A stretch of DNA of 29,198 nt from JAJYSO01 sp964451785 (GTDB taxonomy: Bacteria > Bacteroidota > Bacteroidia > Flavobacteriales > Flavobacteriaceae): the NCBI GenBank assembly GCA_964451785.1, contig CAYVJG010000034.1, forward strand, positions 1-29,198, written 5' to 3'. The notes beneath the pieces were generated by a model, which searched no databases, had not been told where the DNA came from, and saw only the letters and a program-made list of their open reading frames with translations. Of the stretch, positions 7,377 through 15,630 are shown piece by piece (within the stretch, counting starts at the first letter, position 1; each line of letters opens with the position of its first letter). Made by a program: the position numbers and the translations under genes.

Positions 7377-8411
7377 TCAAAGTTTATAGTTTAAAGGTAG
7401 CAATTCTGCTACACCGCGTCGCCCCATATCGCCATTCATATAAAAGGCATCGAGTGGACTAAAATTGCCATAATCATCAATGTAAAATACCGTTTTTTGT
7501 TCCCCTTTAGGCAAACTAAAGTCGGTTTGATACTGCATGGCATACAAAATGGAAACTTTAGGTTGAGTTAATACCACTTTAGTCTTATCCAAAGTATCGG
7601 ACACCTTAAAATACGTGTAAGCAGGCCGCTGCAATCGCTTGTAGTACACCTGAAATTCTTCTTCCTCTAACTGCTTGTGACTCAAAGCCCGCATAAAATG
7701 TTGCATTGAGCCTTGGTAAGCTTCGGCTCTATGCCGGATAAAACGCTTGGGGACGCGTTTTTTTAATTCTTCAAAACGACTAAGTCCGCTGTAAAACCAC
7801 ATTTCAGGACTGTAAACAATACGCGATTTAGTTTCTATAGGATCATAGGTGATGTAAAAATCTTTGAGAATATAGGTCAATTTATACCCTAAATACGTAT
7901 TGCGAATCACTAAAGGGGCGTCGGCATAAGCCACCAATTGCTTAGCTGTAGGTTGAAATTGTAAGTGCAACACTTCAGGATTCATGATTTTACACGATTC
8001 TGCGGCATCATTGCGTCCTAAAAAATAGCGTTTAAACTGCTCCATTTTTTTCTGGCGTGACCACGGGTCGTTTTCCAGATAAACGACTTGCAGATTTTGA
8101 GCAGATTCTTCTAAGCTTATAACCCCTAACTTAACCGTATCGCTTTGCGTTTGAATAGATTTAGTAACAGTTCTATAACCCAAATAATCAATCACTAAAG
8201 GTAGACTTGTCTTTTCTAAACGTTCTAATTTAAATTCACCTTGCTGATTGGTGATAGTTCCCAAGGTGGTACCATCAAAATATACACTCACACCAGGCAA
8301 AGCAGCTTGTGTATTTTGCGCCACAACTCGACCGGTAATAACTTGCTGCGCCCAAAGTGAGGAGCCGCACAAGCATAAAATAACAAGGATTTGTATTTTG
8401 AAGTTTAGCAT
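7377..8411 (-). CDS. Exported CarboxypepD_reg-like domain protein
   Basis: A 344-aa protein with a clear signal peptide (MLNFKIQILVILCLCGSSLW, cleavage after Ala21) and one N-terminal carboxypeptidase-regulatory-like beta-sandwich domain (ITGRVVAQNTQAALPGVSV ... TNQQGEFKLERL ... DYLGYRTVTKSI, residues about 25-105). The remaining 240 residues match a Bacteroidota family of unknown function; they are beta-rich and lack a TonB plug or receptor barrel. It is likely periplasmic or outer-membrane associated. The ATG is preceded by element A3 74 bases upstream. Confidence 0.8.
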   Translation of the reverse strand: MLNFKIQILVILCLCGSSLWAQQVITGRVVAQNTQAALPGVSVYFDGTTLGTITNQQGEFKLERLEKTSLPLVIDYLGYRTVTKSIQTQSDTVKLGVISLEESAQNLQVVYLENDPWSRQKKMEQFKRYFLGRNDAAESCKIMNPEVLHLQFQPTAKQLVAYADAPLVIRNTYLGYKLTYILKDFYITYDPIETKSRIVYSPEMWFYSGLSRFEELKKRVPKRFIRHRAEAYQGSMQHFMRALSHKQLEEEEFQVYYKRLQRPAYTYFKVSDTLDKTKVVLTQPKVSILYAMQYQTDFSLPKGEQKTVFYIDDYGNFSPLDAFYMNGDMGRRGVAELLPLNYKL

Positions 8412-8484
8412 AAGTTTTAATTCATTGAACTAGTTCTTAAAACTAGCATTAACTAAGAAGTGGTTAGGCTAAAATAATAAATTA

Positions 8485-8610
8485 TACCCTTATGATTAAA
8501 TTTTTAATCTAATTTGTATGATTGCGTATCGGTATAATACTAAGGCCCATAAATTATTAGTGCAATGAGACTGCTGTCGAAATTGGACTATATAATTTGT
8601 CCATACGATA
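8485..8610 (-). mobile_element. A-type miniature inverted-repeat element, copy A3
   Basis: A 126-bp non-coding element flanked by TTA on both sides (8482-8484 and 8611-8613). Its reverse complement aligns along its whole length with A1 (22437-22561), including TCCAATTTCGAC, TCTCATTG and AATTTATGG. It lies upstream of the exported CarboxypepD_reg-like gene. Confidence 0.85.
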
Positions 8611-8699
8611 TTAATTCTACGGAGGTAAAAATATGGCATCTCCCAGAATGCAAGATACTATCCCTTAAAAAAGTTTACGATTTCAAGGTGGATTTGAGG

Positions 8700-8792
8700 A
8701 AACTCCATAGGAGTTTAATGTGATTAACCCATAGCAAACGCAGTGTAGCTATAGGCTAGATGCAAACAGCGCACGAACCCCGAAGTGGGTTC
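8700..8792 (+). repeat. REP-like hairpin cluster D1
   Basis: Two short hairpins, each followed by AAT. AAACTCC-ATA-GGAGTTT (8700-8716) is followed by AATGTGATTAACC; GAACCC...GGGTTC (8775-8792) is followed by AATATC. Between them, ATAGC and GCTAT form a third, weaker pair. The layout (7-bp stem, short loop, then AAT) matches cluster D2 at 17693-17779 read on the minus strand. REP sequences of this kind are known in Bacteroidota; assignment is by pattern only. Confidence 0.55.
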
Positions 8793-8819
8793 AATATCAG
8801 TTTTTTCAAAACAGCTGAA

Positions 8820-8868
8820 TAGTTACAAACAAAGTCGACATTGGGCTATAGCATTTATCCATCTGGTA
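8820..8868 (-). mobile_element. Decayed end of an A-type element (A6)
   Basis: Bases 8820-8868 resemble the GTATGG-side end of A1 read in reverse: TAGTTACAAACAAAGTCGAC then ATTGGGCTATAGC and ATTTATCCATCTGGTA. About 49 bp remain and the other end is not recognisable; the flanking TTA has become TTC. It may have been broken by the D1 hairpin cluster just to its left. Confidence 0.6.
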
Positions 8869-8874
8869 TTCGGC

Positions 8875-8910
8875 ATAAAAAAATCGCCATTTCTATTCAA
8901 AATGACGATT
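8875..8910 (-). terminator. Terminator of the sigma factor-folE-reductase operon
   Basis: Arms 8882-8892 and 8900-8910 pair over 11 positions (one G-U) around a 7-base loop. Read on the minus strand the hairpin is followed by a run of seven T. It lies 30 bases after the reductase stop. Confidence 0.8.
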
Positions 8911-8939
8911 CTGGTAATAAGTTTAAACCGAAAGCGTTT

Positions 8940-9608
8940 TTAAAAAGCCTCGCGTACAATAAATTTATCTGCAATACCCAAGTCAGCAAGTTGTTTTCCT
9001 ACAGCGTCCATCATCGGATCCGGTCCGCAGAGGTAATAGTAATTCAAATTAGCTTCACTTTGTTTTGCAATCAGCTCACCCGACACAAAACCTTGCTCAT
9101 AGCCTTCTACTTTTTCGTCCGATAAAATATTGACAAATTTATCGCCTAGCCAGTTTTCAAAACGCGTTTTATCAATGATATCTTGCTTTGTTTTATTGGC
9201 AAAAATCAACTTATTCTCGCCTAGTTTGTGTTCCTTTTCTAGCCATTTCAGGATGGAAATAAAAGGCGTAATCCCTGCACCACCGGCAATAAAAACACCT
9301 TCACCTTTATAGCTAATATCGCCAAAGACATCACCAATGATCAGCTCGTCACCAGCTTGAAGTTTGAGCAACTCAGCCGTAACTCCTTGGTGTGAAGGAT
9401 AAGTTTTGATAGTAAACTCTAAGTAATCATCTTCCGGAAGTGAAGTAAAGGTAAAAGCTCTCAATTTATCTTCCCAGCCTTTTTTATTAATGGACACATC
9501 CGCAGCTTGTCCGGGTACATAACGAATACCTTCGGGTTTATCTAACACAAAGCGCAACACATCATGAGTGAGGTGTTCAACACTTTTAATTTTTACAATG
9601 TGATTCAT
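8940..9608 (-). CDS. FAD/NAD(P)-binding flavodoxin reductase-like oxidoreductase
   Basis: A 222-aa single-chain reductase of the ferredoxin-NADP+ reductase superfamily. The FAD domain holds RAFTFTSLPEDDYLEFTIK (residues about 50-68) and GVTAELLKLQAGDEL. The pyridine-nucleotide domain holds GVFIAGGAGITPFISILKWL (about 104-123) and YYYLCGPDPMMDAV (about 190-203). There is no 2Fe-2S domain, so it should transfer electrons between NAD(P)H and a separate carrier or substrate. It is the last gene of the operon, 12 bases after folE. A link to pterin metabolism is possible from context but unproved. Confidence 0.88.
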   Translation of the reverse strand: MNHIVKIKSVEHLTHDVLRFVLDKPEGIRYVPGQAADVSINKKGWEDKLRAFTFTSLPEDDYLEFTIKTYPSHQGVTAELLKLQAGDELIIGDVFGDISYKGEGVFIAGGAGITPFISILKWLEKEHKLGENKLIFANKTKQDIIDKTRFENWLGDKFVNILSDEKVEGYEQGFVSGELIAKQSEANLNYYYLCGPDPMMDAVGKQLADLGIADKFIVREAF

Positions 9609-9620
9609 AATTTGTTAGTT

Positions 9621-10262
9621 TTAATGGTGTATATAATTCAAAAATTCTTGCTTAGTCGCTTCTTCTTCAAATTTACCTGAACAAAACATGGTCACCGTTT
9701 TACTTTTGGTATCTTTTATACCACGAGAGGCCACACAAAGGTGATCAGCTTCAATCATGACAGCTACATCTTCTATTCCTAAAGCTTCTTTTAAGCCTTC
9801 GGCAATCTGCATAGTCAAACGCTCTTGCACTTGAGGGCGATGGGCGTAATATTGCACCAATCGATTGATCTTTGACAACCCTATAACGTGCTCATTTGGA
9901 ATATAAGCCACATGTGCTTTTCCGATAATTGGCACAAAATGATGCTCGCAATTTGAATAAAGCGTAATATCCTTTTCAACTAACATACGTTTGTAGTGAT
10001 ATTTGTTAGCAAACACACTAACTTCAGGCTTATGATCAGGATTGAGCCCACTAAAAATCTCTTTAACGTACATTTTAGCCACCCGTTTTGGGGTGTCTTG
10101 CAAACTATCATCGGTTAGGTCTAAACCTAAGGTATCCATAATTTGCTCAAAGTGATATTGTATCTTTTGTATTTTCTCGTCTTCACTTAATTCAAACGCA
10201 TCGCGACGCATAGGCGTATCTAAAGCCGATTCGTCAATGCTCATTTTCACCAATTCTCTCAT
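9621..10262 (-). CDS. folE: GTP cyclohydrolase I
   Basis: Converts GTP to 7,8-dihydroneopterin triphosphate, the first step of tetrahydrofolate and pterin synthesis, in the cytoplasm as a toroidal multimer. The 213-aa length is usual. Zinc ligands are visible as Cys105 and His108 (NCEHHFVP) and Cys176 (HLCVASRG). Other family motifs are DTPKRVAKMY, GKAHVAYIP and GLSKINRLV. It starts 5 bases after the sigma factor stop and ends 12 bases before the reductase, so the three share a transcript. An upstream GUG/AUG alternative is not needed; the N-terminal 25 residues are a normal variable extension. Confidence 0.98.
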   Translation of the reverse strand: MRELVKMSIDESALDTPMRRDAFELSEDEKIQKIQYHFEQIMDTLGLDLTDDSLQDTPKRVAKMYVKEIFSGLNPDHKPEVSVFANKYHYKRMLVEKDITLYSNCEHHFVPIIGKAHVAYIPNEHVIGLSKINRLVQYYAHRPQVQERLTMQIAEGLKEALGIEDVAVMIEADHLCVASRGIKDTKSKTVTMFCSGKFEEEATKQEFLNYIHH

Positions 10263-10267
10263 TATTT

Positions 10268-10915
10268 TTAGAGGTCTTTAATTCTGCTCATGACATTATT
10301 TACAATAGCATCGCAATAAATAAGGTTGAAATCAAACAACTCAACTGAAGAGTAAGAACCCTCAAGTTTTTCACGAAGCATTTCTTTAGCTCTACTTAAA
10401 CGCACCTTAACATTAGAGTGACTGATATCGAGCAAATCTGCTGTTTCAGCGACATTCATTCCATTAATTTCGCGCAAAGTGAACACCATGCGGTATTTTT
10501 CAGGAATCTCAACGAGCACGCTTTCTATGATTCGACGAAGCTCTTGAGTACGCACAACGCTACCGGTCTCCTGACTATCATCGGAGAAAAGTGGTTTTGC
10601 ATTGTCGTTTACTTCGTTCATAACTTCGTGTCTTGCACTCGCTTTATGTCGTTTCCTATAGCAATTGTTCAGCATTATCCGCGTTATCCACGTTTTAAAG
10701 CTCGAACGATTTTCAAAGTTTTTCAAACTTTTATAAGCATCGACAAACGAGTCTTGCATAGCATCTTCAGTGTCTTCGTGTGTAAAGCCATAAGAGCGCC
10801 CAATCTTGTACAAGTACGGATTATAGCGTCTGATAATGACTTCATATAAAGCGATTTCACCATTTAAAATGCGAGGTAAAACCTCTTCATCTCTAAGCTG
10901 TAGATTTACAACCAT
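10268..10915 (-). CDS. ECF-type RNA polymerase sigma factor
   Basis: A 215-aa sigma-70 family factor with region 2 (residues about 20-90: YNPYLYKIGRSYGFTHEDTE, DAMQDSFVDAYKSL, FKTWITRIMLNNCYR) and region 4 (about 130-180: IPEKYRMVFTLREINGMNVA, ETADLLDISHSNVKVRLSRA). Regions 1 and 3 are absent, as in ECF factors. A C-terminal tail of about 35 residues follows region 4. No anti-sigma gene is adjacent; instead folE starts 5 bases downstream. It would redirect RNA polymerase to a small regulon in response to an unknown signal, possibly including its own operon. Confidence 0.93.
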   Translation of the reverse strand: MVVNLQLRDEEVLPRILNGEIALYEVIIRRYNPYLYKIGRSYGFTHEDTEDAMQDSFVDAYKSLKNFENRSSFKTWITRIMLNNCYRKRHKASARHEVMNEVNDNAKPLFSDDSQETGSVVRTQELRRIIESVLVEIPEKYRMVFTLREINGMNVAETADLLDISHSNVKVRLSRAKEMLREKLEGSYSSVELFDFNLIYCDAIVNNVMSRIKDL

Positions 10916-11442
10916 AATATTTCCCTATTTAAATCTATCTAATTTAGGTTCAAAAGTTCGATATTATCACTGTCAACCGCAAGTATTACTGCTATTATTT
11001 TAAATCAATCTATTTTTAATCTGTCAAAAAACATTATTTATTTAACGTATCACAATTGGAATCAACCACTTATGACACTACAATAGAGTCAACAACTTAA
11101 AAAAAGGTTACACGACAAAAATGAACTGAATTGCCAATTTCTTATTAACAAGTTAATTTTCAAACAATAACAAGTGTGATTTTAACACTATATTTATAGT
11201 ATTATACCCGTTATCAATAGCTAGTTAACTCAAAAAGACGACCTCTAGTCCAATCTGTTTGCTTATTATAAAACGGTAAATCGACTAATTACACCTCCTC
11301 ATAATGAAGCTGTTTTCTCGCTCTATTTTTGACCTTTTTAATTAAGGACAAATATATCTAAATTTAAGAACAACAAAGTCAATAATATATATTTTAATTA
11401 ACAATTTTGTGTTAGCTCAACCTGTAACCTTACGAGCAATGC
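10916..11442. other. Gene-free AT-rich stretch of 527 bases
   Basis: No gene, RNA or clear repeat recognised. It lies between the sigma factor start and the PLP enzyme stop, both on the minus strand, so it should hold the sigma factor promoter, but I found no TTTG/TANNTTTG pair on the minus strand. A GAGGAGGTG string on the minus strand (11290-11300) resembles a strong Shine-Dalgarno sequence but leads into no gene. No terminator was seen near 11443. Confidence 0.6.
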
Positions 11443-12654
11443 CTATTCTTTTTGCAGTAGGCCCGCTTTCAACAAACATGATTTTATCGTTCTCCAAGTC
11501 AACGTAATGTCATAATCTAAACCTACAGAAAGGCGGATTAATCCCTCTGACAATCCCATAGCCTGGCGTTCTTCTTCGGGAATTTCACTTGAGGTCGAAT
11601 TTCCTGAAGCGCTAAATAGTGTTTTGTAAAATCCTAAACTCACGGCAAGTAAGCCTACCTTTTGACGCTGCATTTCTTCCATAAGTGCATAAGCTTTAGG
11701 TAAACTTTCTGCATCAATGCCCAACATGCCTCCATAGCCAAAATTTAAATTACCGAGTTGCTGATACAACTGATGACTCGGATGCGTTTGCAGGCCTGGA
11801 TAAATGGTTTTCACCCCAACTTCTTCAAAATGTCGGGCTAAATAGAGTGCATTTGCACTGTGCTGCTTGAGTCTGACATGAAGGCTGTGTAAATTTTTCA
11901 AAATTCCTGCGGCACGTAAACTATCTAAAGTGGGACCGAGCAACATTGTGGCGCCATTTTTAACATCACACAAGGCTTCAATAAAACGCTGTTTACCACA
12001 TATCACACCGCCAATGGCATCACTAGTCCCATTGATATATTTAGTCAGACTGTGAATCACCACATCGGCTCCCCATTGTATTGGCGCCATGCTTAAAGGC
12101 GAAAATGTGTTATCAACCACCAATTGTGCTCCATATTTATGTGCTAATGCAGCTAACTTTGGCAAATCAGCGATTTCTAAAAGTGGATTACTCACTGTTT
12201 CGCAATACAACACTTTAGTGTGTGTTGTAAAAGCGGCCTCAACAGCTGCCAAATCAGTAATGTTGACAAAACTAGTGGAGATGGTTAATTGTGGAAGGAA
12301 GTTTTTCATCAGGGCATAGGTGCCGCCATATACCGTACGACTTGATACAATGTGATCGCCACTTTTGCAGAGCTGCAGCAATGTGGCCGAAATTGCGCCC
12401 ATTCCCGAAGCAGTGACTTGTGCTGCCTCAGCCCCTTCAATGGCGGCTAGGGCTTTTCCTAAATACATTGTACTCGGAGTACTGTGCCGCGCATATAAAT
12501 AGCAGCCTTCGGTTTTTCCTTCAAACGTATTTAACATCGTTTCGGCCGAACGAAAGCTATAGGTGGACGAATCAGAAATAGACGGGTTTACACCGCTGTG
12601 TTCACCAAAAAATTCTAAATTTTCTAGCGAATGAATAGGTTTAAATTCAGACAT
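11443..12654 (-). CDS. PLP-dependent Cys/Met metabolism enzyme (methionine gamma-lyase/cystathionine synthase-like)
   Basis: A 403-aa fold-type I PLP enzyme. The PLP-phosphate loop SGMGAISATLLQLCKSGDHI lies at about residues 83-102, YGGTYAL follows, the PLP aspartate is in VVDNTFSPL, and the Schiff-base lysine is in HSLTKYINGTSDAIGG. The C-terminal RLSVGLDYDITLT is typical. Candidates are methionine gamma-lyase, cystathionine gamma-lyase/synthase or O-acetylhomoserine sulfhydrylase; sequence reading alone does not separate them. It stands alone, divergent from the thiol peroxidase gene. Confidence 0.9.
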   Translation of the reverse strand: MSEFKPIHSLENLEFFGEHSGVNPSISDSSTYSFRSAETMLNTFEGKTEGCYLYARHSTPSTMYLGKALAAIEGAEAAQVTASGMGAISATLLQLCKSGDHIVSSRTVYGGTYALMKNFLPQLTISTSFVNITDLAAVEAAFTTHTKVLYCETVSNPLLEIADLPKLAALAHKYGAQLVVDNTFSPLSMAPIQWGADVVIHSLTKYINGTSDAIGGVICGKQRFIEALCDVKNGATMLLGPTLDSLRAAGILKNLHSLHVRLKQHSANALYLARHFEEVGVKTIYPGLQTHPSHQLYQQLGNLNFGYGGMLGIDAESLPKAYALMEEMQRQKVGLLAVSLGFYKTLFSASGNSTSSEIPEEERQAMGLSEGLIRLSVGLDYDITLTWRTIKSCLLKAGLLQKE

Positions 12655-12881
12655 ATAGTTAAGTATAGTTGTATAAGAAGCAAACGCATTATACTGTATT
12701 ACAACACGATTTACTCCTTGTGAAAATACGTCTTTTATCGTTTATAATTAACTTTGTTTTTAGAATTGAACTGTTAAATATCAGGTAACCCTTACGTTTA
12801 AGATAAGTTTACCTATATTTTTTGTCTTTCAGATTCATTTTTACTACAAAAGGTCTATCTTTAAACAAATATTAATCGATT

Positions 12882-13484
12882 ATGAAACGCTTAAAAAACT
12901 CGTTAAACTACTTACTAATGGTCTGCGTTTTGTCAGCATTAGTATCTAGTTGTCAACCTCAATCTAAATCTATGTCATCACAAGGAACCACTATTACCAT
13001 GGGCGGACAAGAAATTCACACTATAGGAAAATTGCCTAGTGTAGGAAAAATTGCTCCAAATTTCACCTTAACCGGAAATGAACTCAACCCTGTATCATTA
13101 AAAGATTTTTCCGGAAAAAACATCATTCTCAATATATTTCCAAGTATAGATACTAAAGTCTGCTCCCAGTCTGTAAGAACTTTTAATGAGAAGGCTGCTG
13201 GTTTAAGCAATGCGGTTGTCCTCTGTATTTCTAAAGACTTACCATTTGCGCAACGTCGTTTTTGCGGTGCCGAAGGAATCACTAATGTCATTACTTTATC
13301 TGATTTTAGAACTGATTTTGGTACTACCTATGGCGTACAAATCACCGATGGAGCACTGAAAGGACTGTTGAGTAGAGCCGTTGTGGTCATCAATCCTGAA
13401 GGAAAGGTGATCTATGAAGAACAAGTGCCGGATATTGGACAAGAACCCAACTATCAAGCTGCTTTAAAAGCTATTAAGCTTTAA
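12882..13484 (+). CDS. tpx: Thiol peroxidase with lipoprotein signal
   Basis: Atypical 2-Cys peroxiredoxin of the Tpx group, reducing H2O2 and organic peroxides. The core from about residue 36 (TTITMGGQEIHTIGKLPSVG) has peroxidatic Cys94 in SIDTKVCSQSVRTFN and resolving Cys128 in RRFCGAEG; their 34-residue spacing equals that of E. coli Tpx (61/95). Unlike the usual cytoplasmic ~165-aa enzyme, this one is 200 aa with an N-terminal lipoprotein signal: basic MKRLK, a hydrophobic stretch and lipobox LVSSC (Cys24). It should therefore be a lipid-anchored periplasmic peroxidase. The ATG is the only start that includes the signal. Confidence 0.95.
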   Translation: MKRLKNSLNYLLMVCVLSALVSSCQPQSKSMSSQGTTITMGGQEIHTIGKLPSVGKIAPNFTLTGNELNPVSLKDFSGKNIILNIFPSIDTKVCSQSVRTFNEKAAGLSNAVVLCISKDLPFAQRRFCGAEGITNVITLSDFRTDFGTTYGVQITDGALKGLLSRAVVVINPEGKVIYEEQVPDIGQEPNYQAALKAIKL

Positions 13485-13504
13485 TCATACTACAATGCTA
13501 AATA

Positions 13505-13542
13505 CTAAAAGGCGATTTGAAATATTTCAAATCGCCTTTTAG
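13505..13542. terminator. Bidirectional terminator between tpx and the M42 peptidase
   Basis: Perfect 18-bp inverted repeat CTAAAAGGCGATTTGAAA (13505-13522) / 13525-13542 with a 2-base loop. Both bases of the stem carry A/T runs, so it ends both convergent genes, 20 bases after each stop. Confidence 0.93.
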
Positions 13543-13563
13543 TTTATGGTTTAGCCAATTTAA

Positions 13564-14652
13564 CTAGTTAAAATAACTAAAGGTTTCGCCATTCTCGATT
13601 TTCAATAAGCTTTCGTAAATCAACTTGATTACGCCTTCAACATCATCGCGATGCACCATCTCAACAGTAGTGTGCATATAGCGCAACGGCAATGAAATTA
13701 AAGCCGATGGCACGCCGCCATTACTGTAGGCAAAAGCATCAGTATCGGTTCCGGTATAGCGACTGTTGGCTGCGCGTTGAAACTTAATTTCTTTTTCTTG
13801 AGCAGTATCGATAATCAACTTGCGTAAATTGCGTTGTACCGCCGGAGCATAAGCCACTACAGCGCCATCGCCAATTTTAAAATAGCCTTCTTTCTTTTTG
13901 TCAATCATCGGGGTGGTGGTGTCATGGCAAACATCAGTAACTATTGCTACATTTGGTTTTAGGCGTTGTGTAATCATCTCTGCGCCACGCAAACCTACTT
14001 CTTCTTGAACAGAATTGGTGATATACAACCCAAAAGGTAATTCTTTACCATTTTCTTTCAATAAACGCGCTACCTCAGCAATCATAAATCCTCCCATACG
14101 GTTGTCAAGTGCTCGGCAGACAAACTTATCTTTGTTCAAAATAAAGAACTCATCTGGATAAGTAATCACACAGCCTACATACACACCTAGAGCTTCTACC
14201 TCTTCTTTAGTAGTACAACCTACATCTATACAAATATTATCAATCTTAGGCGCTTGTTCTTTTTCACCTTTGCGCGTATGAATTGCCGGCCACCCAAAAA
14301 CACCTTGCACAATACCATTGTCAGTATGAATATTAACGCGTTTTGAAGTAGCTATTTGATGGTCACTCCCTCCATTTCTAATGACATAAATCAGTCCGTC
14401 ATCAGTGATATAATTTACAAACCACGAAATCTCATCAGCATGTGCCTCAATGACTACTTTATAATCGGCCTTAGGATTAATTACCCCTACAGCAGTACCA
14501 TAAGCATCTGTAATAAACTCATCTACATAAGGCTTTAAATAATCCATCCAAAGCTTCTGCCCATTGGCTTCATAGCCTGTCGGCGCAGCATTATTTAAAT
14601 ACTCTTTCAAAAAATCTAATGATTTTTGATTTAAAATACTTTCTTTTGCCAT
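13564..14652 (-). CDS. M42 family metallopeptidase (glutamyl aminopeptidase/endoglucanase-type)
   Basis: A cytoplasmic dinuclear-metal aminopeptidase of 362 aa that is expected to form a large tetrahedral complex. Metal ligands and catalytic residues are all visible: His71 and Asp73 (EAHADEIS), Asp183 (RALDNRMGG), the Glu217-Glu218 pair (VQEEVGLRG), Asp240 (VTDVCHD) and His327 (RYMHTTVE). The ATG follows a region shared with the divergent DUF4294 gene. Older annotations call this family endoglucanase; peptidase is the better supported role. Confidence 0.95.
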   Translation of the reverse strand: MAKESILNQKSLDFLKEYLNNAAPTGYEANGQKLWMDYLKPYVDEFITDAYGTAVGVINPKADYKVVIEAHADEISWFVNYITDDGLIYVIRNGGSDHQIATSKRVNIHTDNGIVQGVFGWPAIHTRKGEKEQAPKIDNICIDVGCTTKEEVEALGVYVGCVITYPDEFFILNKDKFVCRALDNRMGGFMIAEVARLLKENGKELPFGLYITNSVQEEVGLRGAEMITQRLKPNVAIVTDVCHDTTTPMIDKKKEGYFKIGDGAVVAYAPAVQRNLRKLIIDTAQEKEIKFQRAANSRYTGTDTDAFAYSNGGVPSALISLPLRYMHTTVEMVHRDDVEGVIKLIYESLLKIENGETFSYFN

Positions 14653-14716
14653 AATCTTTGTTCTAATTTTGTACGAAAATACACAATATTAAATCGCTTT
14701 TTTCATATAAAGGTTA

Positions 14717-14724
14717 TAAATTTG
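14717..14724 (+). promoter_or_regulatory. Candidate -7 box of the DUF4294 gene
   Basis: TAAATTTG matches TANNTTTG and lies 35 bases before the TTG start. No TTTG is present at the expected -33 position, so support is partial. Confidence 0.35.
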
Positions 14725-14758
14725 GAACAGTTTTAGCTACTCTAATTTTAAACTCGAT

Positions 14759-15523
14759 TTGTTGAAATATATCTTTTACATATTCTTTTTTATTCTCTGT
14801 AAAATTGCGGTAGCTCAAGACCGTCCAAAATACGATTCTGTTTCTCAGCCCCAAAAAGAAAACTCGAAAGAAGATAAACAGAATCACCCGACTTCAACAA
14901 CCATCATAGAGGTCAAGCACATTCATATTACACAACAATTTCATCAGGTTACTTATAAACGCGCTTACGACAGTATTCAGTTAGATCGCGTGATATTAGT
15001 TGCTCCTTTTCGATTTAAAGATAGAGACGCGCGTAGAGATTACCTCATTTTGCGTTATAAAGTTAAAGAAGTATGGCCTTATGCTGTATTGGCAGCTGAT
15101 CGTTTAATGACCCTACGCAAACGCCTCGACAAAATCAAATCTGCAGCTAGACGCCAACAATACACCAAAATGGTGCAAAAATATATTGAAGGCAAGTTTA
15201 AAGAGCGCCTTAAAAATTTGAGCAAATCTGAGGGGCAAATTCTCGTCAAACTCATGTATCGTCAAACCGGAGAAACTACTTATGAGCTCATTAGAGAATT
15301 GCGCAGCGGCTGGCGGGCTTTTTGGTATAATGTGACTGCTAACATGTTTACCATTTCTTTAAAAGAAGAGTACGACCCCTATCGCCATAAACAAGATTAT
15401 TATATAGAGCATATCCTACGCCGCGCTTTCCAAAAAAATGAACTCGAATATCAGGCACCAGCTATTCCTATAGACTACCTCAAAGCTGAAGAACATTGGG
15501 ACGAGTACCCTAGCCATAAATAA
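14759..15523 (+). CDS. DUF4294 family exported protein
   Basis: A 254-aa Bacteroidota protein of unknown function. The start is a TTG (two TTG codons in tandem); it is preferred because it yields a complete signal peptide (MLKYIFYIFFFILCKIAVAQ) with cleavage after Ala19, and no ATG lies close by. A polar, low-complexity linker follows (residues about 20-50), then a basic helical domain (about 75-200: RFKDRDARRDYLILRYKVKE, VWPYAVLAADRLMTL, EGQILVKLMYRQTGETTYEL, LRSGWRAFWYNVTANMFTIS) typical of DUF4294. The function is not known; it is probably periplasmic. Divergent from the M42 gene. Confidence 0.85.
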   Translation: MLKYIFYIFFFILCKIAVAQDRPKYDSVSQPQKENSKEDKQNHPTSTTIIEVKHIHITQQFHQVTYKRAYDSIQLDRVILVAPFRFKDRDARRDYLILRYKVKEVWPYAVLAADRLMTLRKRLDKIKSAARRQQYTKMVQKYIEGKFKERLKNLSKSEGQILVKLMYRQTGETTYELIRELRSGWRAFWYNVTANMFTISLKEEYDPYRHKQDYYIEHILRRAFQKNELEYQAPAIPIDYLKAEEHWDEYPSHK

Positions 15524-15630
15524 GTTTTTGTTACCTGTAACATTTCATTAACTTTATCGTCTTATTTACAGGCACAGATAACCTCTCGCTATAACTATAA
15601 CGAAGATTAATCCGCAATTATGAACTGTAA

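Noticed and set aside
11205..11262. Possible further A-type element (TTATACCC ... CTAGTCCAATCTG)
   Set aside because: The two motifs are about 10 bases too far apart and no second end or duplicated triplet is found.
12749..12756. TAACTTTG as the tpx promoter
   Set aside because: The -7 box is perfect, but no -33 TTTG is at a usable distance, and the leader would be about 120 nt. Left unassigned.
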